Below are positions 34,978 through 46,400 of a stretch of 64,000 nucleotides of DNA, one piece after another. Position numbers and translations under genes: made by a program. This DNA comes from Patiria pectinifera (Eukaryota; Echinodermata; Asteroidea; Valvatida; Asterinidae): contig CM057140.1 in assembly GCA_029964075.1 (NCBI GenBank), positions 4,110,643 to 4,174,642 on the forward strand, given 5' to 3'. Positions within the stretch are counted from its first letter, which is position 1. The number at the start of each line of letters is the position of its first letter. Under the pieces are notes generated by a model. That model worked only from the letters and a program-made list of their open reading frames with translations, was not told the origin of the DNA and did no database searches.

Positions 34978-35377
34978 AGGGTGTCTCAACAAATGTACCA
35001 GCGAAACAACTTTTTTTTTTTGTAAAAAAAAATACCATGAGACGATAGAGTGTTTCTTTACCATTGACTGGAGTTTCGTTCTGTGTGATTTTGACCTTTT
35101 GTTTAAAAGTTACGGCAAAGCTTGTAAAGACTGTCAAAATCTGTTTGTGAATGTCTTTCTTTGGATACCAAGTGGCCCAACTTGAAATCCAAGTCATTCC
35201 ATTTAATTAGCTGTGTCTCTGCACTGAGGTGTCCAACTGAGATGTGATAATTGGATAGGATACCGTTGTGTTAAGTATTTACTAAAACTTCAGACTCTAT
35301 ACGTTTTGCAAAAGAGTGCTAGTATTTTTTTAAAAACATTTATGGATTGACTGCTACATTTTTTGGCACCCTGTATA
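34978..35377 (+). mobile_element. Non-autonomous TIR element with CAGGGTG ends
   Basis: The left end CAGGGTGTCTCAACAAATGT and the right end TACATTTTTTGGCACCCTG are inverted repeats of about 20 bp. Both are flanked by TATA-type sequence, so a TA or TATA duplication is possible. The 400-bp interior has no open frame. An inverted, decayed copy lies at 84-346. The superfamily is not resolved. Confidence 0.8.
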
Positions 35378-35879
35378 TTAAGATGTTCTGATATTTTAAC
35401 ACATAGTATCTCCACTACACATGTCGATACATTAAAACCTGGGAAAAAAGGGAGTCAGCGTGTTCATGTCACAGAACAAAGAAAGTGCACGAGAATAGAT
35501 CCTCGCTGGGCTGATTGTCCCCAGTTGCAGATTGTGCACATATCGTATGACAGGACTTAAAAATGTACAAAGATAAGCTATCAAAAGAACAAATGAAAGT
35601 CCTCGGCGCACCGGTGTGTTTCAGATAAATGTAACGGAGTTGCCAAAGGTTGGAGCACAAGCCAAAGAAGAATGATGGAAGGTCCTCGGTGTTCAGTGTG
35701 CAAAAAACCTGGCTGTCCTCAGGTGGAGATCGTATTCAAATCAAATGATTTGAAAAAAAAGACGCCAACAGCAGGACAAAGGGAAATCTTTGACGCACCT
35801 GCGTGTCATATAAGTGGGAAAGATTCGAATAGTACAAACAAAAGAAGACTCATAGTCCTCGGTCTTCGGTGTGTACAAA
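35378..35879. other. Spacer between two repeats, nothing recognised
   Basis: Open frames spanning 35672-36046 run into the neighbouring SINE and have no recognisable domain. Confidence 0.45.
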
Positions 35880-36160
35880 CCTATGTGCGAGGACATGGCG
35901 GTGACTCGAGAACTTACAATGAAGCAGTGTTCATTCGACTCATGCACCGTGGTACGTGGCTTCAAACCCTGATGTGGGGAACATGGTGCTTGTGTTCTTG
36001 GGCAAGACACTCTACTACGATTGCCTCTCTCCATCCAGGAGTATAAATGGGTACCTGTGAAGGTGGTAATTGCGCTGATCTCGAGCTGCTGCAGAAAAAT
36101 GGTCTCATTTCTGATGAACATGGATAATAATGGTAGAGCGCTATATTAGCACCACATTTT
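35880..36160 (+). mobile_element. tRNA-derived SINE, family B
   Basis: A B-box-like GGCTTCAAACCCT near 35960 is followed by the family body GGGGAACATGGTGCTTGTG, CTTGGGCAAGACACT, AAATGGGTACCTGTGAAGG and TCTCGAGCTGCTG, and ends near TAGAGCGCTATA. The reverse complement of 59735-59945 matches it closely. Confidence 0.75.
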
Positions 36161-38212
36161 TACTATTATTCGAAACCCGGCCCATATTTCAATAACATCG
36201 TTGTTCGTTTATTGTTTGAATTCGAAGCCACGACGCACACACTGTTTGAACAAAGGAATAAGTTGTGACTTACAAGCGAATTGCAGGAAAGATTGTAATT
36301 TCATGCATGCAATTTCACATGTGAGTTAGCGGCAAGTTCGCGCGAATGTATGGACGGATTTGGGAAAGGTGTGCTTAAAGGACAAATATTTGTCTGCCCC
36401 ATCCAGCTCCGAAGGAGATTTACTCGAAATGAGAAAAACAGATATTGAAAGGAATAACTTTCTCTCCAAGTTTTACAGCTTATTCGCCCGTAAGTTATTT
36501 ATTTTCTTTGTATATTTTTTCATTTTTGTACAATCGTCAAGGAAAACAAGACGATGGATCAAATAATTGCAAAGACTAAGCTCGTTCGAGGAGCAAGTTA
36601 TAAAAATTTATGACTCGTGCGGACACAGCGAGAGAGAGAAGTTGCGTTTGATAAAAAAAACAATAATCCCACACAAACCCGTGTAATTTCTGGCGGAGAT
36701 TACCCACGGCATGGGTAATTCGGCAGGATTGATTTAATGAGTCTAATGATACTTTCAAATGATCTGATTAACGGGAAGTGACTTGTAAATTCGCCCAGTA
36801 AACCATGACAGCCATGCGGTGCTGCGCCCGTTCAGACGCCATGCGCAGGTCCTGGGTTTTATGAGTCTACCAACTCGCTCGCAAAATTCCTTCATCTATA
36901 CTACAAAACACAATTTCCCACACATCTTTTGTCATGTCTCCACTTCAATTCAATTTGAAACAATGCTGTACGTTCTCAGACCGTAATGTGGAAGACTTAG
37001 AACACACTCTTTGTTGTATCTTTGTTTCACGAGGGAAAGCATTCATGTGAGAGCTGATAGGGGGAACTTATACAATAAAAATGTATCTGACGGGGCATTA
37101 TTAGCGATTATAAAGATGGGAAAGATAGAAATACAGATCGTATTTATATTCATGATCAGTCGCGCAGATAGGCAGACTGAACTTGCTGGTTGGTGTGCAG
37201 ACAAAAGTGGTATTGCAGTGGTAAAAAGGCATCGGTCTATATTCCCTATAGACATTACCAAAAGGACATATTACCACAAAGTTTTGAGTATTATACAAAT
37301 GCGACACTTTTAGCTTGAGTTACAGGGTGCATATATAGCTCGACACAACTTTCTTGAGTTTGTGTACACTGGTACCGCTGGTACCCAGCGTCCTATCAGA
37401 GGTAGCTGGTAACGGCTACCAGTTTAATTGAGAATATTGTAAATATGAAACGCAATGCATTGTTGGTATATTCTGCAACTATGTTCGATGCGTATCCACT
37501 TGCATGTGCAAGTGTTGACCTAGGTCACGTGGTAAGACAGTCTGTCAAATGAGAGTTGAGAGAAATTAGCCGTTACCAGCGTTCCACAGGGCAGTGGGCA
37601 CTATTAAGAAGACCAGCAAGTGTTGACACTTGACGATAGAGGGCGCATCGCAGCCCTGACATACTCGGACATTCTATGTCCAATTCGGGTTTATGGGTCA
37701 ACAGACCATTTGGGTTCATAGGTTCAAACAATTTTTTAATCCACCTTCAAAACCCAAACTAAAGGCAAAAGAAAGATAAAGACTCAAGAAACACGCAAGT
37801 AGGAAACTAATCAATGAATTATTAAAGGCGTGTTATGATTTTGTAAAGGCATATAGAACAACTGTTGACAAAAAGTAGGTCGAAAGAATTTAACAAGGTT
37901 TAGATTTTAATTAGAGCCTATTCGATCTGGGAGCTGAGTAAACCCAAAATGTTGAAGTTTACAAATTAGGCATTAATACACGAAACTTCTTCATCAACAA
38001 AATATCGTTAACACTGAATTCTTTTATGAATTGGTTACTAAAATAGTAATCGTGTGTTGAGCTTACTTAATGATGCACAATGTACACATTAAGATGCCTA
38101 TGATATACAGTGTAAATCAAAGTTGTTATAGCTACTAATTATTCATGATTCAACCTTGTCGATAAGCTGGAAAATTCTCAATTTGTTTTAAAGATATTCT
38201 GTCTTTTCTACG
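36161..38212. other. Intergenic DNA, candidate regulatory stretch at 36640-36800
   Basis: No gene recognised. 36660-36790 has TAATCCC, GATTGATTTAATGAG, TCTAATGATAC and GATTAACGG, a cluster of homeodomain-type words in apparently unique sequence. AGAGGGCGC lies at 37638-37646. Confidence 0.45.
37638..37646 (+). promoter_or_regulatory. AGAGGGCGC motif (CTCF-core-like)
   Basis: Context GATAGAGGGCGC, identical over 12 bases to the reverse complement of the site 600 bp upstream of POU3 (13319-13330). Match only. Confidence 0.3.
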
Positions 38213-38565
38213 GTGCTGTGGTGGGTTGTAGTGTGCTGCGGCATCATGCTGCAGCTGTGCAGTGCTAATGCTTGCTGTGCTATGCTCCACCATGCTCTGC
38301 TGTTAGTAGGAAGCGCTGCAGTTCTGCTGTGCAGTGCTGCCAGTGTTCGTGTATGTTTCGTGCTTTGCTTGCTGAGCTGCGATCTGTTGTGCTGTGATGT
38401 GCTGTGTGTATATTATGCTTTGGTGATCTTTGCAATGCTGTACTGTGTTGTGTTCTGCTGTGCTGTGCTGCGCTGGACTATGCTTTGCTTTCATATCATG
38501 TGATGATGTGCTGTATTGTGCTTTGCTGTGCTTTGCTGTGCTGTGCTGTGCTGTGTTTCTCTCCA
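38213..38565. repeat. Degenerate GCTGT/GCTTT-type microsatellite
   Basis: Dense TGCTG, GTGCT and TTTGCTGTGC words, purest at about 38515-38555 (GTGCTGTGCTGTGCTGTG). It opens long Cys- and Leu-rich frames on + and Gln- and His-rich frames on - (38213-38636, 38303-38494), which I read as repeat by-products. Confidence 0.85.
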
Positions 38566-39339
38566 GTGGAGCCTGGATGATTTTGGTTAACCTAGCTCTC
38601 CTAAGGTCCTCCCTGCTCTGCTATTTCCCCTTGTAATCCGTCTCATCATATTAATTATTGTATGAACTCCGAGTACGGTTTCGCGGATGTGCCATTCTGT
38701 CCTGTACACAATTCCTCACCTCCATCATGTGTCGTATCTGGTGTGTGATTCTGCTTATAGCTAATACACCTTCTCCTAATAAGCAAAGTATGAACGTGAC
38801 AACATCGAGCCTTAAGATCACAAATCCACTCTTTCCGATCGCAGTCGTCTTTCTTACACATGCCTCCTGTACGTATTACAGATTATCAATCTCATTAGAT
38901 TATGTCTTCCCCTTTTTGAGTTAGCAACGAAGGCACGAATGTCGAACTCAGTGGCCGGTGCCCATAGCAACATTATCAAACCGAAATCTGCACCGTGTGT
39001 GTAGAAAGCGCGGCCGGGTAGTCAACAAATTTAGCCGTGAGACTGTTGACCCACACGATAAGTTAGGCAAACATGGGGTCCTTACTAATAAGACGAAACA
39101 TGGAAGAGTTTGGGGGCTTGACTGAAGACAACGACCGATGAGGATGGGTTGAGATTTTAAAGAAACTCTCCGGTGATTTCTAAACCGTTTTGAGTTGCTG
39201 TAATGTTACGCACTCGCACCTTGCATCAGATGTAAGATCCGAAGGCAGGATTTACTTCCTCTAAGATTATACATGAGTAGTTACTTTGTAAATTCATATA
39301 ATTGAATTGAAGTGATACAAACTGCCCTTAGTGAGGGCA
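38566..39339. other. Intergenic DNA, nothing recognised
   Basis: Unique-looking sequence with short frames only. Confidence 0.5.
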
Positions 39340-39600
39340 TATCGTGTAAAATTCAATATTGGGTTTTACCCCTCAACCGACGTATTTTTGTATTTACATG
39401 AACACAGTGTTGTCCCGAGTGGTTGTGAGAAAAAAAAATACTCGGGTCGGACTCGAACCAGCCAGCCGACCCCGGCAAGTCCCATTTTGCGTGACCCGGA
39501 TTCGGACTCGAGTCACGATGACAAATGACTTTGACTCGGACTCGGACTCCACGCTGCGGACTCGGACTGGACCTGCGTGACTCGGGACTCGACCAAAATT
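39340..39600 (-). mobile_element. SINE family C with GACTCG tract, left arm of an inverted pair
   Basis: GGGTTTTACCCCTCAACCGA, ACACAGTGTTGTCCC and the B-box complement GGACTCGAACC are followed by a tract of CGGACTCGG words to about 39590. The same modules appear inverted at 40805-41040. Related to the copy at 30540-30670. Confidence 0.75.
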
Positions 39601-39687
39601 ACCGCAAATCACTTATTTTTTTTAAACAATATAATTACAAATTATTGTGAAGACGATCCTCTTCTGAGCAAGCAATACAATCTGTGC

Positions 39688-40176
39688 CAGGGTGACCGTA
39701 AGGTCAAAGCCAAATTCTGCTAAATACACATCAAAAATCTGTCAGATTTATCAAAATCTGCCAAATTCCCCAGTATTACTCGAAATACACTATAAACACT
39801 TAAAATCACATGCAGATTGGTACTTTTGCCTTAATTAAGGTTCAAATGACATTGTAAACAATCTATAGTTTCATAAAGATGTTGTGAAACTATTGCGTAA
39901 ATTTCAGGCAAAATGCGGATCCGACCACGACGAAGTCCGTTTCCCAGTAAACCTCAGCACCTAGACCAGCCAACCTGTCCCTTTATGCAAGGGTTTGTTT
40001 GAAAAGATTGAAGCTTTTTTAAACAAATGTACTATTTTTTTTTCAAACTTGCTGTTTTTCTGTCAAATAACCATTTTTCAGAATTCTGCCAAAAATCTGC
40101 CAAAAAAATCCATTCTGTCAAATTTTCTGTCATACTCGTTTTTTTTAACAAACATTCGGCTAAAACGGTCACCTTG
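39688..40176. mobile_element. hAT-type MITE with 8-bp target duplication
   Basis: The ends CAGGGTGACCGT and the complement of CAAGGTGACCGT form a TIR. Flanks ATCTGTGC (39680-39687) and ATCTGGGC (40177-40184) match in seven of eight bases, giving an 8-bp duplication. CAGGG ends plus 8-bp duplications are typical of hAT elements. The interior carries repeated CTGCCAAA and CTGTCAAA words and no transposase frame. Confidence 0.85.
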
Positions 40177-40394
40177 ATCTGGGCGGTGCAGAAGAAAATA
40201 CACGACGCGCGATGCGCGGCTGGCTTGTTTCTGATATAGGCCTATGATGTATTGATTTGGGGAATCAATGTATCGAAACATGCCACAGCGTCCACGCTTG
40301 ATATTGCGTAAAATGCAAGCTTGATAGTGTTCGGTACCAGACTATCCTTCCAGACGCAGACATTGCATGCATTCCATTCCTTGCCTTTTTAGAC

Positions 40395-40695
40395 ATGGGC
40401 ACGTGTGGTCTAGCGGTGGAGCACATAGCACAGGATTCATGATCATGAGGTTGTGGGTTCGAGCCCCATCGTGGACATGCGTGTTGTGCCCTTGAGTAAG
40501 GCGCTTTACCTCAATTACCCCTCTCAACCCAGGTGTTAAATGGGTACCAGCATTATTCAATGCTGGGAAGGTAACAGACTCGCTGTGGAGGAGGTGTGGC
40601 GATCGCCCCACAGCAGCATGTGAGTCTGGCCCAATCGCTAATGAAAGAGAGATGGGCACTCGTTCCTGTTAACACAGGTTCGCCCTCTTTACCTT
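40395..40695 (+). mobile_element. tRNA-derived SINE, family B-like
   Basis: A-box-like TGTGGTCTAGCGGTGGA and B box GGGTTCGAGCCCC are followed by CCCTTGAGTAAGGCGCTTTA, GGTGTTAAATGGGTACC and a T-rich end. Overall order resembles the 35880 and 59735 copies, but the 3' body differs. Confidence 0.8.
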
Positions 40696-40804
40696 TTTTT
40701 TAAACTTACATATATGTTTTACATGTATTTCAAGTTCATTAAATTAGAGAAAAGCTGTGAAAAATGGAAACATTTACACTGTGAGGTTTTAACAGTACAG
40801 GTCT

Positions 40805-41040
40805 CCAAATTTATTCCGGACTCGGACTAGACCTTCGTGACTCGTGACTCGGACTCGACCTGTATGACTCGGGAATCGGACTCGGGAGACTCGGACTCGG
40901 ACTCGATGTTTGGTGACTCGAGTACAAGTCTGGCAGGAGGTCGTGGGCTCGAATCACACCCCCGAGTATTTTTGTTTTCACAGTCACTAGGGCAACACCG
41001 AGTATACAAAAACCATACGTCGATTCAAAGGTAAAAACCA
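40805..41040 (+). mobile_element. SINE family C with GACTCG tract, right arm of the inverted pair
   Basis: CGGACTCGG and GACTCGTGACTCGGACTC words from about 40818 to 40920 are followed by GTCGTGGGCTCGAATCACAC (B box), CCCGAGTATTTTTGTTTTCA and CATACGTCGATTC. The reverse complement matches 39340-39600 module by module. Confidence 0.75.
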
Positions 41041-44000
41041 AGGAAGATCCCACATTTTATATATTCAATGTTTATATGTATTTTTTTTGTTTTACTGTAA
41101 TGTATGGAGCCATCGAAACCCGAAAAATACAGAGGCACTATAGCTTGGACAGGCCCGAGGAAACTTATAGCGAGAGAAAGTATGAACAAGTATTCCGACT
41201 GTAAAGCTGGGCAACCTCGAAATGATATTGGAGAGAAACCCACAGGTAAGAATTGCACCGTAGGCATATGGGCTGCATACAGAATCCACATGTCTGCGTA
41301 ACGGACCAAAAAAAATCATAAGAAAGGGTTTTGAAACAACGTTTTTTTTTGGGAAAAAACTTGGAGGAAAAGTCAGAATATAGGGCTAAGTTAAATAAAA
41401 TGCACACCACCTCAACGTACAGTTTCAAAAAATCATGAAAAAGTATTTTGTTGTGGGACGTCAGTTTCTCACATAACTATGATGGTGATATCGAGATACA
41501 ATGTTGACAATCCCTGAAGTACTTCCTGACTTCATAACAGCTCTGTTCCTTTCCATACCTTCTGACCCTTAAGTGCACGTCCCATCCAACTAAGCCCTCT
41601 ATTAATCTGCACCCGTGCCCTCGCACTGCTACTCCCCATTTAGGCATTCCATCCCCTCTTGTTCTTTGGAATCATAGCCCTTGTTTTGTACTTTGTGGAG
41701 CGGCGGGTTCGAGCTGATGATACGTATATCCGATATCCTCTGTCTCGGCCCCCGTAGTCTCTCCCCCAAAGTTCCAAACAGAATCCTGGCTCCTAGACGT
41801 GCGTAGACGTTTATTGCCGAGGAGTCTAGTTATCCCCTGCAAGCCTCCATCCTCTAGCCTACTTTCTGCACTAATTACAAGCAGGAAAACTGACCCCCTG
41901 CCATCACTCTGAGCGCTAATTTCCTCGCCTGCCGCTACAAGAAGCAAGAAGGAGAAAGTACACGAAATTGCGAGGATTACGGGACGGGGAACGATACGGT
42001 TTCTTGAAAGCGTGAAATCGGATCGACACGGTGGGTTTCTGTGGTCTTATAGGAAAGAGCAAAGGCTTGTGTGCCCCCGCTGCTGCCTGTTTGAGGCAGG
42101 AAGACGGCAGGCAGGCACGGAGTGCGGATCACACCCAGGGCACTCGCTGGCCACAATCCCCGCCAAGTCACTAGACACCTGTATCTCCACTCCGGCCAAA
42201 CGCACGTACTTGTGTAAAGCAACTCGGCCCGGGATAAATTTAACTTAGTCCGGGGCTAATCTCGCACGTTCCCTACTCGCGGCCCGATTGTGTATCCGTG
42301 CGCTCTGCCGTGTTCGACAAGGCCGATGAACCGTTTACGGCGAGAAAAGTTTGTACAATTGAAAGATTTCTTTCAACCGAAAAGCTTTCCCGCCAATTTT
42401 TTTGAAGCGGGAGAAGTTGCACGTGCACTTTTCTCGCACGGTTGACCCTGCGGCACTTAAGTGCGTCTCTCAATTTGTACATTTTCCAAAATGAATTTAA
42501 AGGTGAGTTAATTTATGGCGTGCCACTCAAGCGTCGCATTTTCAAACATCACAATGAAACATTTGGCGCAGATCGTACAGTCCTCTCAGTATGACAAACC
42601 TTGGCATCTAAGTGTTCCAACTTTTGACCAATAGCAAGACTCGAAAGATACGATCCTTGAATGAGACGAAGGCTCTGATTTGATAAGAGACTGATGACGT
42701 GCAGGGCAGCTAGCCGAGGTCAATATCCAGGCATGTTTTTTTTGTGGTTTTCCAAGCAGGTCGCACACCATCGAGCATCTCGATTTATGGAAATTGCTAT
42801 ATCACGCCAAAAATGAACACAATTTAAGGAACTGATTCTGAGGGTCTCAGGTTTTATCCAATCAATTCTCCATCCTTTATGTTTGCGGACAGAACTCCTT
42901 GACAATCGTCTTGAGACTTGCAGCCCACACAGGTCGAGTCTCTCTCCAGATTAGGGGGGCTTACAGCACCATCATCGCAAACACAAGTCATTTTCAAAAT
43001 CATAGTTTGGCCTAATCCTCGCAGCAAATCCCTTCTTGTGGGTAGGGAGCGCGGCGAGTATTTGAACTCTAGCGGGCGATCAGAGCCGAGAGCGTGGGGA
43101 GCTGGATGCTCCCTGGCCCCTGTGGAATTGCCAGCCAACACGCATCCATCATGTCAAACAGTTGCCGTACCCGGCTAATCCGGGCTCCTCTCGGCTCGAC
43201 CACAAACGCCGTCCGGTTCATCAATTCCCCGGCTTTGGTGCTGACCAGTAAACTTTGCTGGGATTCATCCGGTCGGGATCTACTTATAATGAAAAGAGTC
43301 AATGTGGGAAAAAGAACCTGACATTTTGGAGGATTACTTGCTTATAAAACTCCACGGAAGTATAGATGCGTTTCTCGGGATAAAAGTTACCCGATGAAAT
43401 AGACACAATTTTTAAGGTCGAGGGAAAGGGGGGCACATGCTCTCGAACGTACTTCAAAAGTTGATATTTCACGTTCGTAAACATGGTCGATTTTCCAACG
43501 GTGAACTAAAGAAAGCCTTTCGATCTAACTGTTTAACGAATTGATTTTTTTTAACTCCCGTGTATAAACCACCACACGCATAAGCTTATAATGTTCGTGT
43601 GTTTCTGCTACCAGTTTGTTAATTTTGAAAAACCAAAAAGTCCAAAAATTCCGAGCTAACACTTCAAGCAAGTTCTTTTATAGTTGTTGGTGATTTCACC
43701 TGCTCTGCGTTCATGCCCAGTTAAGAATAAGAAAGAAAAAAATAAAACTCTCAAACTTACTCGGGGAAAACCCAATTTCAATTAATCGCATGAATAGAAA
43801 GCTGAATACCTGGTCAAAAAATCTATGCATCTTAATTTCTCATATTTACAGATGATAATAACCCGAGTATGCACACAAACCAACAGAACACCCCCGTATC
43901 GAAGATTTCAAAGTAAAAGTCAATACAGCCACCAAAAAAGAAGAAGAAAATAGTTGATTGACTTGGGATGTAGAGAACTCCCCAAGCTCATGAAAGAAGT

Positions 44001-44309
44001 CCAGCAGAACAAGAAGTGAACGAAGTGCTGGGAGATCAACTCTCACAGAGTCAACATCGACACAAGTAAATATTATCAGGAAGACAGACGATGTTTTCCT
44101 CGCTCCGTACACAGAGAGTCCTTGGATCATGCCGTATAAATGAGATTGGACGAGCAGGAAGTTGCAGGATCCTTGTGAGCGCACACACAAACTGCGAGCA
44201 ACAAGTTCCAGTAAACTACTACATGTATAGAGCGTGTCAGTTGACCTCAAAACTCCGCCAGATTTTACGAGAAATGACCTATCGCCGTTTGCAAGTTAGC
44301 CACGCCCTT
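41041..44309. other. Intergenic DNA, no gene recognised
   Basis: A GC-richer, CpG-containing stretch at about 42050-42480 and 43020-43290 has overlapping open frames in both directions, none with a domain I recognise. No repeats detected by eye. Confidence 0.5.
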
Positions 44310-44755
44310 TTAACCCTAAAAGGGCCGGGTTATTTTGACCATCTCTCAGTCGGGGGGGGGGGGCGGATTCCGCCCCCAAAGATCTCAACCATGGAGTGAC
44401 GAACAATTTTGAAACTCGGCACATGCATAGAGCAACTCATCATAAACATACCCAAGAAATTTCATGACTGTAGGTCAAAGGGTTTTGGAATTATGGCTAA
44501 TTAATTATTCATAAGTACGAATGGTAATTGTGCTCTGTGTACAGGGCGTATATGGGAAAGTTCAGTTTTCACGGCGCGTAGTGCCGGAAAATTTCGTGGT
44601 CCGATTTTTTTGTTTTCAATATCAAAAGATGCACAAGGCTCGAGGCTAAAAAGTCATAACAGCTCGGGTCGCGAAAAACAAAAATTTCAAGGCTATCTAT
44701 CGCGGAAAAAGTTGAGGGGGGGGGGGCGAATTCCGCCCGGCCCTTTTAGGGTTAA
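44310..44755. mobile_element. TTAA-flanked MITE (piggyBac-like ends)
   Basis: TTAA at 44310-44313 and 44752-44755 flank the perfect inverted ends CCCTAAAAGGGCCGGG and CCCGGCCCTTTTAGGG. Sub-terminal G runs with GCGGATTCCGCCC and GCGAATTCCGCCC are also arranged as inverted partners. TTAA duplication and CCC-initial ends fit piggyBac-type elements. The 440-bp interior has no transposase frame. This family differs from the AGGGAA-ended TTAA element at 1446-1962. Confidence 0.9.
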
Positions 44756-45231
44756 TAGACAACCGTATGGAATTGTGTACGTCACGTTTTGTTTGTCTCA
44801 GATTTTGCGCGTTCCGCGTCCATTTGTATATCATGTTATTGGACAATATTTCAACAAGCTGCGTTGACGCGATTCTACCGCCATATGTTAATACAGCACA
44901 TCCGGGCAACATAACATGAGTAACGTTCTTTTTTGTTTGCATTTATTTGTTGTGTCCTGCTGGACTCATCCAATCAAGGGCAATAACTGGGTATGTCAAA
45001 ACAGAAAAGAAAAGAAAGCATTACAATTTAAAACATAGGCCTGTTGAAAATATTGCGAATTGATGACTATTATGAAATTAAAATTGTTGGACCTCTACTT
45101 CCGTTCAATTGATCACGCGGATAACAGTTTGGTACATTCAAACACGGGAGTCTGTGACTAGACTAGTCAGTGTTTGGTACGAAGACGTTCACACACAAAA
45201 AGGGAACGTGGACTGGTGAGACGTGCACAAC
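44756..45231. other. Spacer, nothing recognised
   Basis: Unique-looking sequence between the TTAA MITE and the promoter-like repeat. Confidence 0.45.
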
Positions 45232-45300
45232 CTCGTTTCCATGGGTACGATCTTGCTGCGCCATGTTGTTTCCCATCATGCCTTGAGCGATCTTAACCAA
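45232..45300 (+). repeat. Promoter-like direct repeat, copy 1 (ZNF143-like motif)
   Basis: CATGGGTACGATCTTGCTGC followed by GCCATGTTGTTTCCCATCAT and GCC repeats almost exactly at 46290-46350. TTCCCATCATGCCTTGAGCG (45270-45289) resembles the ZNF143/Staf site, with one base off in the terminal GCG. Confidence 0.7.
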
Positions 45301-45335
45301 TTTTCTAATTTAAATGTGTCAAATAGTGGCACATT

Positions 45336-45970
45336 TCGTCACCGTTTTCACGAAGAGCCACATAATGTGGATTTTGAAGAAAAAGCGTTTACGAGATAAT
45401 CGCAAAAGAAGTTTCTCATATTTTAAAACTGAAAAAAAAAACCACTTGGCAACAACTTTGGGCAGCAAGGAAACTATCACACGATTCTATGAGAGCTGAA
45501 TTTTTTTTTACATGAACCCAGTAATTAGACTTAATACAGCAGTTAATTGGTAAAAATCGATTAGTAAAGATATGTGGCTCTTCGTGAAAACGAAAATTCA
45601 GGTTTCCGACACTTTGGCCCTTTCTGTTCAACGTGTATTGCCATAGGCACGCGTGAGTACGCGCGCGCAGCTGAAAATGTAACAAAGATAATGCTCTTCG
45701 TGAAAACGGAAATCTCAGTTGCCCTATACATTTACGTATTTCCGTGCAATGGGTTTTGTACACGTTCAAGGGGCCAAAAATAATGTATGTGGCTCTTCGT
45801 GAAAACGCAAAATGCATTAATCGAAATTTCTGCCCCTTTCAACATTAATGTAACTTGGAAATTAATGATGTTTGCTTACAGAAACATGTCAAAATGGATA
45901 AGTACATTGTTTTAAAGCAAAATATAAAAAAAAACCGGAATCGAAAAAATGGTAATTTTTGACAGTGTTA
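45336..45970 (+). mobile_element. TTCGTGAAAACG-motif MITE, copy B (empty-site version)
   Basis: The left end TCGTCACCGTTTTCACGAAG equals that of copy A. Internal GGCTCTTCGTGAAAACG motifs are near 45575, 45693 and 45788. At 45912-45915 the TTAA is unoccupied, whereas copy A has a 517-bp insert. The right inverted end is missing beyond about 45965, so this copy is truncated. The minus-strand frame 45416-45817 shares wording with copy A frames but has no known domain. Confidence 0.8.
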
Positions 45971-46289
45971 GGACTGCAGTCGATGTATATAACGCGCGAC
46001 GCAGTGCTTAAAATGCTGAACGTGTTTTTTTTGGAAGAATCAATACTTTCAAACATGAGGTTTCGACGTCGCGTTATTTAGCAAGGATTTGTATTGAAGG
46101 TACGTACCTCTTTCGTCCCTTTACGACCGAAGATGCAGGTTTTTTGGGGGGCGAAAAACGAGGCTGCCATAATCTATATCATACAATCGTATGAAAAACA
46201 AATGTACGTGACGAGAAGTGCATAGCGTGCAAGCGCATATAGGGCGTGCAGTCTTCGAAATACGCGCGCAGTACGCTCTGAATGCAACC
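45971..46289. other. Spacer, CpG-containing
   Basis: Contains CGCGACGCAG and TACGCGCGCAG words. No gene seen. Confidence 0.4.
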
Positions 46290-46400
46290 TCGTTCACATG
46301 GGTACGAGATCTTGCTGCGCCATGTTGTTTCCCATCATGCCTTGCGCGAGTGAAGGAACGTGCACGCGCCCATGAAGTCGAGGCTGCTCTTAATGGGCCT
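46290..46400 (+). repeat. Promoter-like direct repeat, copy 2 (good ZNF143-like motif)
   Basis: TTCCCATCATGCCTTGCGCG at 46329-46348 fits the ZNF143/Staf pattern (TTCCCA, two bases, ATGC, then GCG). The following GTGAAGGAACGTGCACGCGC and CCATGAAGTCGAGGCTG recur at 46727-46764, so a third partial copy exists. Confidence 0.65.

Noticed and set aside
38213-38636. Cys- and Leu-rich frames that look membrane-like
   Set aside because: They are the translation of a GCTGT-type microsatellite.
45416-45817. Minus-strand frame shared between MITE copies A and B as a transposase fragment
   Set aside because: The peptides resemble each other only because the DNA is repeated. No catalytic motif or known fold is visible, and copy A is broken into two frames.
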